9,054 bases of DNA from Gammaproteobacteria bacterium (lineage in GTDB: Bacteria > Pseudomonadota > Gammaproteobacteria > Chromatiales > Chromatiaceae): positions 1-9,054 of the forward strand of contig JAUVEG010000035.1 in NCBI GenBank assembly GCA_030594925.1, read 5' to 3'. The translations under genes were made by a program, and so were the position numbers. Positions 5,206-9,054 of this stretch are shown here, piece by piece (the stretch's first letter is position 1; the number at the start of each line of letters is the position of its first letter). The notes below the pieces were generated by a model. That model was not told the DNA's origin, did not search any database, and saw nothing but the letters and a program-made list of their open reading frames with translations.

Positions 5206-5993
5206 TTAATTGAATCACCGATTCTCCCCCAGTCAATTGGAAAGCCGTCTCTCTTCCAGTCCAGACTCATCCAGATCATTGTCGCCCTGCCGACCAGGTT
5301 CTCCTCGGGAACAAAGCCCCAGCAGCGGCTGTCGCGACTATTATCCCTGTTGTCACCCATCGCAAAATAGTGCCCCTCGGGAACTGTCACCGGGCCTGTC
5401 GCGAGATAGGGGCAGCGCAACTCACGCCCGGGATTGACCAGGATCTGGTGTTCGACATCTCCGAACTGCTCATTGAGGTGATAGTCGCCTGTCTCAACCT
5501 TGCCGGCGCCCACTCCCTCATAAATCCCGATTTTCTGCTGCTGCTGCTGCTCGCCATTAACATAAAGCACTTTGTTCTTGTATTCAAGCACATCGCCAGG
5601 CACTCCGACAACACGTTTGATGAAATCAATCGACTTATCTTCAGGAAAACGGAATACGAAGACATCTCCGCGTTGTGGTTCACCAACATCAAGAATCTTG
5701 GTGTGCGTCACCGGAAGACGCAGCCCATAGGCGTACTTATTGACAACGATAAAATCGCCGACCAGCAGTGTCGGCATCATCGAGCCCGATGGAATCTTGA
5801 AAGGTTCAAACAGAAATGAACGCAGTATCAACACCACCAGGATCACGGGAAAGATGGAGCGTGAAATGTCGATCAGAACGTGTTCCTTGACATTCTCACC
5901 GCGTTTTTTTGAATAGATGAGTACATCCATCAGCCAGATAGCCCCCATCACAACAAGGGCGATAACCAGAAGAAGTCCAATATTTAATGACAT
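5202..5993 (-). CDS. lepB: Signal peptidase I (leader peptidase)
   Basis: LepB is the inner-membrane serine protease that removes signal peptides from Sec and Tat exported proteins. The ATG at 5991-5993 gives 263 residues; it is preferred to the TTG one codon upstream because AAAGAG then lies seven bases away. Two N-terminal membrane segments (about 4-26 and 46-62) precede the periplasmic catalytic domain. Box B has PSGSMMPTL with nucleophile Ser71, box C is RGDVFVFRFP, box D is DFIKRVVGVPGD with general base Lys127, and box E is GDNRDNSRDSR with the Ser/Asp pattern. The protein is shorter than E. coli LepB (324). Five consecutive CAG codons give Gln149-153 in a periplasmic loop. The TAG stop coincides with the end of repeat copy B. 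It lies downstream of lepA, the usual pairing. Confidence 0.97.
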   Translation of the reverse strand: MSLNIGLLLVIALVVMGAIWLMDVLIYSKKRGENVKEHVLIDISRSIFPVILVVLILRSFLFEPFKIPSGSMMPTLLVGDFIVVNKYAYGLRLPVTHTKILDVGEPQRGDVFVFRFPEDKSIDFIKRVVGVPGDVLEYKNKVLYVNGEQQQQQKIGIYEGVGAGKVETGDYHLNEQFGDVEHQILVNPGRELRCPYLATGPVTVPEGHYFAMGDNRDNSRDSRCWGFVPEENLVGRATMIWMSLDWKRDGFPIDWGRIGDSIN

Positions 5994-6009
5994 CAATAAT
6001 CTCTTTAAA

Positions 6010-6113
6010 ACAAAGTTTTAGGTGTTAGGTGGATAGGTTTTAGGAGTTAGGTTTTAAGTGGTTAGGTTTTAAGTTTTAGGACTTAAAACATAAAACCTAA
6101 AACCTAAAACCTT
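6010..6113. repeat. TTTTAGG heptamer-type array with hairpin, lepA-lepB gap
   Basis: On the plus strand, units close to TTTTAGG or AGTTAGG repeat from about 6016 to 6080. Their reverse complements, CCTAAAA units, follow at 6091-6113. AGGTTTTAAGTTTTA (6064-6078) pairs with TAAAACCTAAAACCT (6091-6105) with one mismatch, around a 12-base loop. The array occupies almost the whole gap between the lepA stop and the lepB ribosome-binding site. It may form a hairpin in the lepA-lepB transcript. It has no coding content. Confidence 0.75.
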
Positions 6114-6123
6114 CCCAAACCTT

Positions 6124-7926
6124 CTACTCCTTTCCAAGCTTTAAAACAGCAAGAAAAGCATCCTGGGGGATCTCGACACTACCCACCTGTTTCATGCGTT
6201 TTTTACCTGCTTTCTGTTTTTCCAGCAGCTTGCGTTTACGCGTGATATCGCCGCCATAACACTTGGCAGTCACATTTTTACGCAGCGCTTTGACATTTGT
6301 ACGCGCGATGATTTTACTGCCGATTGCGGCCTGGATCGCGACATCAAACATCTGCCGTGGAATCAGCTCTTTCATCTTCGCTGTCAACTCATGGCCCCGG
6401 GTTTGCGCCTGATCACGATGCACAATAATCGATAGCGCATCGACTGCCTCGCCATTGATCAGGACTTCGAGCTTGATCAGGGGTGCCGCCTGAAAACGAT
6501 CGAACTCATACTCAAACGAGGCGTAACCCCGGCTGACGGATTTAAGGCGATCAAAGAAGTCCAGCACCACCTCGTTCATCGGCAGTTCGTAGGTCACCTG
6601 CACCTGACCACCAAGATACTGCATGCTTTTCTGTACGCCACGCTTTCCAATGCAGAGGGTAATAACTGCCCCCAGATATTTTTGCGGGACAAGAATGGTC
6701 GCAACGATGATCGGTTCGCGAATCTCTTCAATCAGGGATGGATCAGGAAGATCCGCCGGATTATCAACTTTCACAACCTCGCCGTCCCTGCGCTCGATCT
6801 CATAAATCACTGTTGGAGCCGTGGTCACCAGCTCAAGATCATACTCTCTCTCCAGACGTTCCTGTACGATCTCCATGTGCAGCAGCCCCAGGAAACCGCA
6901 GCGAAAGCCGAATCCAAGCGCCTGGGATGTTTCAGGTTCAAAATGGAGCGCCGCATCATTCAGACGCAGCTTGCGCAGCGCCTCGCGCAAATTCTCATAA
7001 TCTTCAGAGCTGACAGGGTAGAGGCCAGCGAAGACCCGTGGCTGCATCTCCTCAAAACCGGTCAGGGGCTCTGATGCCTTGTTGTCTGTCAGGGTAATGG
7101 TATCCCCCACGGGAGCGCCATCGATCTCCTTGATGCCCGCAATCAGATAGCCCACTTCACCAGCGGAGAGACGCCCGGTCTCCTTCATTTTCGGTGTAAA
7201 GACACCAACCTTGTCCGCCTGGTAGTTGCGTCCGGATGACATCACTGTAATCCTGTCACGATTGGCGAGCGAGCCATTGACAATACGGATCAGTGAGATA
7301 ACGCCAACATAGGAGTCAAACCATGAATCGATAATCAACGCCTGCAAAGGCGCCGATACATCTCCTTCAGGCGGCGGAATAACCTCGACCAGTTTGTCGA
7401 GCAGTTCCCTGATGCCGATCCCGGTCTTGGCGCTGACCCGCAGTGCATCCTCCGCATCCAGACCGATAATCTCCTCGATTTCGTTGATCACCCTCTCCGG
7501 CTCTGCCGAAGGGAGGTCAATTTTGTTCAGAACAGGCAGCACTTCGAGACCCTGCTCGATTGCGGTGTAGCAATTTGCCACGCTTTGCGCCTCGACACCC
7601 TGCGCTGCATCCACCACCAGCAATGCTCCTTCACAAGCAGCCAGTGAGCGGGAAACCTCGTAGGAGAAATCAACATGCCCGGGGGTATCAATAAAATTGA
7701 GTTGATATGTTTCACCATCATTCGCCTGGTAATCAAGCGTGACACTCTGCGCCTTGATGGTGATGCCGCGCTCACGTTCAAGATCCATGGAGTCGAGAAC
7801 CTGTTCCTCCATTTCGCGCTCACTGAGCCCGCCGCACAGCTGAATAAAGCGGTCGGCAATGGTCGATTTACCATGATCGATGTGCGCAATAATGGAAAAA
7901 TTACGGATGTGGCTAAGATCGGTCAT
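6124..7926 (-). CDS. lepA: Translation elongation factor 4 (LepA)
   Basis: LepA/EF-4 is a ribosome-binding translational GTPase linked to back-translocation and 30S biogenesis. At 600 residues it matches E. coli (599). The G domain shows AHIDHGKST (14-22), the RGITIKAQ switch I segment (53-60), DTPGH (80-84) and NKID (134-137). Domains II, III and V follow. The LepA-specific C-terminal domain includes [27 protein letters not shown] and the basic tail [19 protein letters not shown], ending in [14 protein letters not shown]. The ATG start matches the conserved N-terminus ([18 protein letters not shown]), although the Shine-Dalgarno is weak. It is the first gene of the minus-strand cluster, with a divergent methyltransferase upstream. 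The cluster's main promoter should lie in 7927-8050; I see only weak candidates such as TTATCA, 16 bases, TAGGAT on the minus strand. Confidence 0.98.
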   Translation of the reverse strand: MTDLSHIRNFSIIAHIDHGKSTIADRFIQLCGGLSEREMEEQVLDSMDLERERGITIKAQSVTLDYQANDGETYQLNFIDTPGHVDFSYEVSRSLAACEGALLVVDAAQGVEAQSVANCYTAIEQGLEVLPVLNKIDLPSAEPERVINEIEEIIGLDAEDALRVSAKTGIGIRELLDKLVEVIPPPEGDVSAPLQALIIDSWFDSYVGVISLIRIVNGSLANRDRITVMSSGRNYQADKVGVFTPKMKETGRLSAGEVGYLIAGIKEIDGAPVGDTITLTDNKASEPLTGFEEMQPRVFAGLYPVSSEDYENLREALRKLRLNDAALHFEPETSQALGFGFRCGFLGLLHMEIVQERLEREYDLELVTTAPTVIYEIERRDGEVVKVDNPADLPDPSLIEEIREPIIVATILVPQKYLGAVITLCIGKRGVQKSMQYLGGQVQVTYELPMNEVVLDFFDRLKSVSRGYASFEYEFDRFQAAPLIKLEVLINGEAVDALSIIVHRDQAQTRGHELTAKMKELIPRQMFDVAIQAAIGSKIIARTNVKALRKNVTAKCYGGDITRKRKLLEKQKAGKKRMKQVGSVEIPQDAFLAVLKLGKE

Positions 7927-8297
7927 TCAGTCTGCAATCAATAGATAGTGAATAGCGATGGATTGAATTGAAAAAAGAGACGACGATCCTACTCGCAAGA
8001 CTGCGCATGATAACAAAATTGAGGCGTGCAGGCGGAGATATTAACCCCAAAAACAGTTCGCAGTCTGCAGTTGGCGGTTCGCAGTAAAAAACATGGCGTA
8101 GAAACCGCCTCCTTCAAACTTTCTTATCTTTTTAGCTGCATACTGCGTACTGACAACTGCAAACTTTCCTTTAGCTCACGACTGCTAACTGCCTACTGTA
8201 AACCTTGTATTCCTGTAAACTGTCTACTGTAAACTTTCTTTTCTTATTTTGCTGCAAACTGCATACTGACGACTGCAAACTTTCTTCTGGTAATCCC
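7927..8297. other. Divergent intergenic region, lepA / methyltransferase
   Basis: These 371 bases must hold the promoters for both lepA (leftward) and the methyltransferase gene (rightward). About 7927-8050 is non-repetitive and is the likeliest place for the lepA promoter, though no strong consensus is visible. From about 8054 the region is degenerate CTGCAAA-type repeats, including GGCGGTT (8073-8079) and AACCGCC (8103-8109) as short inverted arms. I find no RNA gene or credible coding sequence. Confidence 0.5.
8135..8286. repeat. Degenerate heptamer array (CTGCAAA / CTGCATA type)
   Basis: The plus strand runs in 7-base steps, for example CTGCATA CTGCGTA then CTGACAA CTGCAAA CTTTCCT. The 36-base blocks at 8135-8170 and 8251-8286 agree at 32 positions. 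Related, more diverged blocks start near 8182 (CTGCTAACTGCCTACTGTAA) and 8213 (CTGTAAACTGTCTACTGTAA). A further cluster, CAGTTCGCAGTCTGCAGTT, lies at 8054 onward. The array ends about 11 bases before the methyltransferase ATG. The heptad phasing resembles short tandemly repeated repetitive sequences known from other bacteria. Confidence 0.75.
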
Positions 8298-9054
8298 ATG
8301 GCAAAAACTGCCCACTCAACTAGCTCCCTCGCCTCGCAAGCCGACCGGCACACACTCTACGAACTCTCGGTGCAATGCCCTGAGGCTGAGGTCGATTTTA
8401 TTGAAGATGCATTTCTGAAGCTGAAAAATCGCAAGGCGCTGAGCCTGCGGGAGGATTTTTGCGGCACTGCCGCCGTATGCTGTGAATGGATCAAGCGCAG
8501 CAGTCGCAACAGCGCTATTGGCGTCGATCTTGATGCTGATGTACTGGAGTGGGGGAAAACGCATCATGTTTCACAACTTGACGGCAGGCAGAAGAGACGT
8601 CTGGCGCTGCATAACCATGACGTATTGACGGTGGATACCGGTCGTGTAGATGCCATCGCGGCAATGAATTTCAGCTACTGGCTCTTCAAGGAGCGCAGCC
8701 TCCTGAAACGCTATTTCAAAAGCGCCTGCAAAGCACTTGTCGATGACGGTGCTCTTTTTCTCGACGCCTACGGTGGTTATGAATCATTCCAGGAGATCGA
8801 AGAGCAGCGTGAGATCGATGAAAATGGCCGCACATTCACCTATATCTGGGAGCAGGAGCTTTTCAACCCGGTTGACAACGGCCTGATCTGTTCGATTCAT
8901 TTTGAATTCAGTGATGGTTCACGCAGCGAACGCGCCTTCCACTATGACTGGCGCCTGTGGACGCTGCCCGAGATTCGGGATCTGCTGTTGGAGTGCGGAT
9001 TTTCCAGGGTAACGACGTACTGGCAGGGCTTCGACGAAGATGATGAGGGAGACG
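8298..9054 (+). CDS. Class I SAM-dependent methyltransferase (3' end outside window)
   Basis: The frame opens at ATG 8298-8300 and is still open at the window edge after 252 residues. A Rossmann-type methyltransferase fold is indicated by LREDFCGTA (50-58) in place of motif I, IGVDLDADVLEWG (74-86) ending strand 2 with the acidic residue expected to hold the SAM ribose, AAMNFSYWLF (121-130) as a motif IV-like segment, and LFLDAYGGY (153-161). The tail RAFHYDWRLWTLPEIRDLL (212-230) resembles the end of an uncharacterised proteobacterial methyltransferase family I recall. The substrate is unknown. There is no good Shine-Dalgarno, and the gene directly follows the heptamer array. It is divergent from lepA, so it is not part of that operon. 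Confidence 0.85.
   Translation, partial: MAKTAHSTSSLASQADRHTLYELSVQCPEAEVDFIEDAFLKLKNRKALSLREDFCGTAAVCCEWIKRSSRNSAIGVDLDADVLEWGKTHHVSQLDGRQKRRLALHNHDVLTVDTGRVDAIAAMNFSYWLFKERSLLKRYFKSACKALVDDGALFLDAYGGYESFQEIEEQREIDENGRTFTYIWEQELFNPVDNGLICSIHFEFSDGSRSERAFHYDWRLWTLPEIRDLLLECGFSRVTTYWQGFDEDDEGD

Noticed and set aside
4925..5236. In-frame upstream extension of the DUF4845 gene to a 250-residue protein
   Set aside because: The extension translates dispersed repeat copy B and overlaps the lepB end. A similar peptide (MTLAKT, then LREK or WREK) arises from repeat copy A, so it reflects the repeat rather than a protein.
8026..8232. Plus-strand 68-codon frame in the lepA upstream region
   Set aside because: It translates the heptamer array and is low-complexity without any domain signal.

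Overview
This window looks like part of a gammaproteobacterial chromosome with roughly balanced base composition. The diagnostic feature is the minus-strand order lepA, lepB, a DUF4845 gene, rnc, era, recO, pdxJ. This is the classical Pseudomonas/Chromatiales-type arrangement of the lepB-rnc-era-recO-pdxJ cluster, and the proteins resemble that class. A finer placement, such as a sulfur-oxidising Chromatiales or Thiotrichales relative, is only an impression.

Layout. 1-108: the 3' end of a plus-strand rhodanese-like gene. 223-380: a nested palindromic repeat between that gene and a convergent minus-strand gene. 377-838: a minus-strand gene for a small basic protein, with a coiled coil joined by a linker to a probable winged helix, reminiscent of H-NS/MvaT architecture. 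839-1137: no gene recognised. 1138-7926: the minus-strand cluster, transcribed lepA to pdxJ. 7927-8297: a divergent intergenic region filled with degenerate 7-base repeats. 8298 to the end: a plus-strand SAM-dependent methyltransferase, cut by the window edge.

How the genes work together. LepA (EF-4) is a translational GTPase. LepB is the leader peptidase. RNase III and Era act in double-stranded RNA processing and 30S ribosome maturation, and their genes overlap (ATGA). RecO (RecFOR repair) overlaps era (TGATG). PdxJ makes pyridoxine 5'-phosphate. The DUF4845 protein is a small membrane protein of unknown function that is commonly encoded at this position.

The core genes are ordinary. What stands out is the density of short dispersed repeats in nearly every gap: a 26-bp perfect palindrome, a swapped-module inverted repeat, two copies of a roughly 155-165-bp element that differ by inversion of a 56-bp core, a GC-rich repeat that appears to encode the N-terminus of the DUF4845 protein, and two heptamer-type arrays flanking lepA. 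Several repeats abut stop codons exactly. I see no new defence, mobile or biosynthetic system, no tRNA or rRNA gene, and no CRISPR array.
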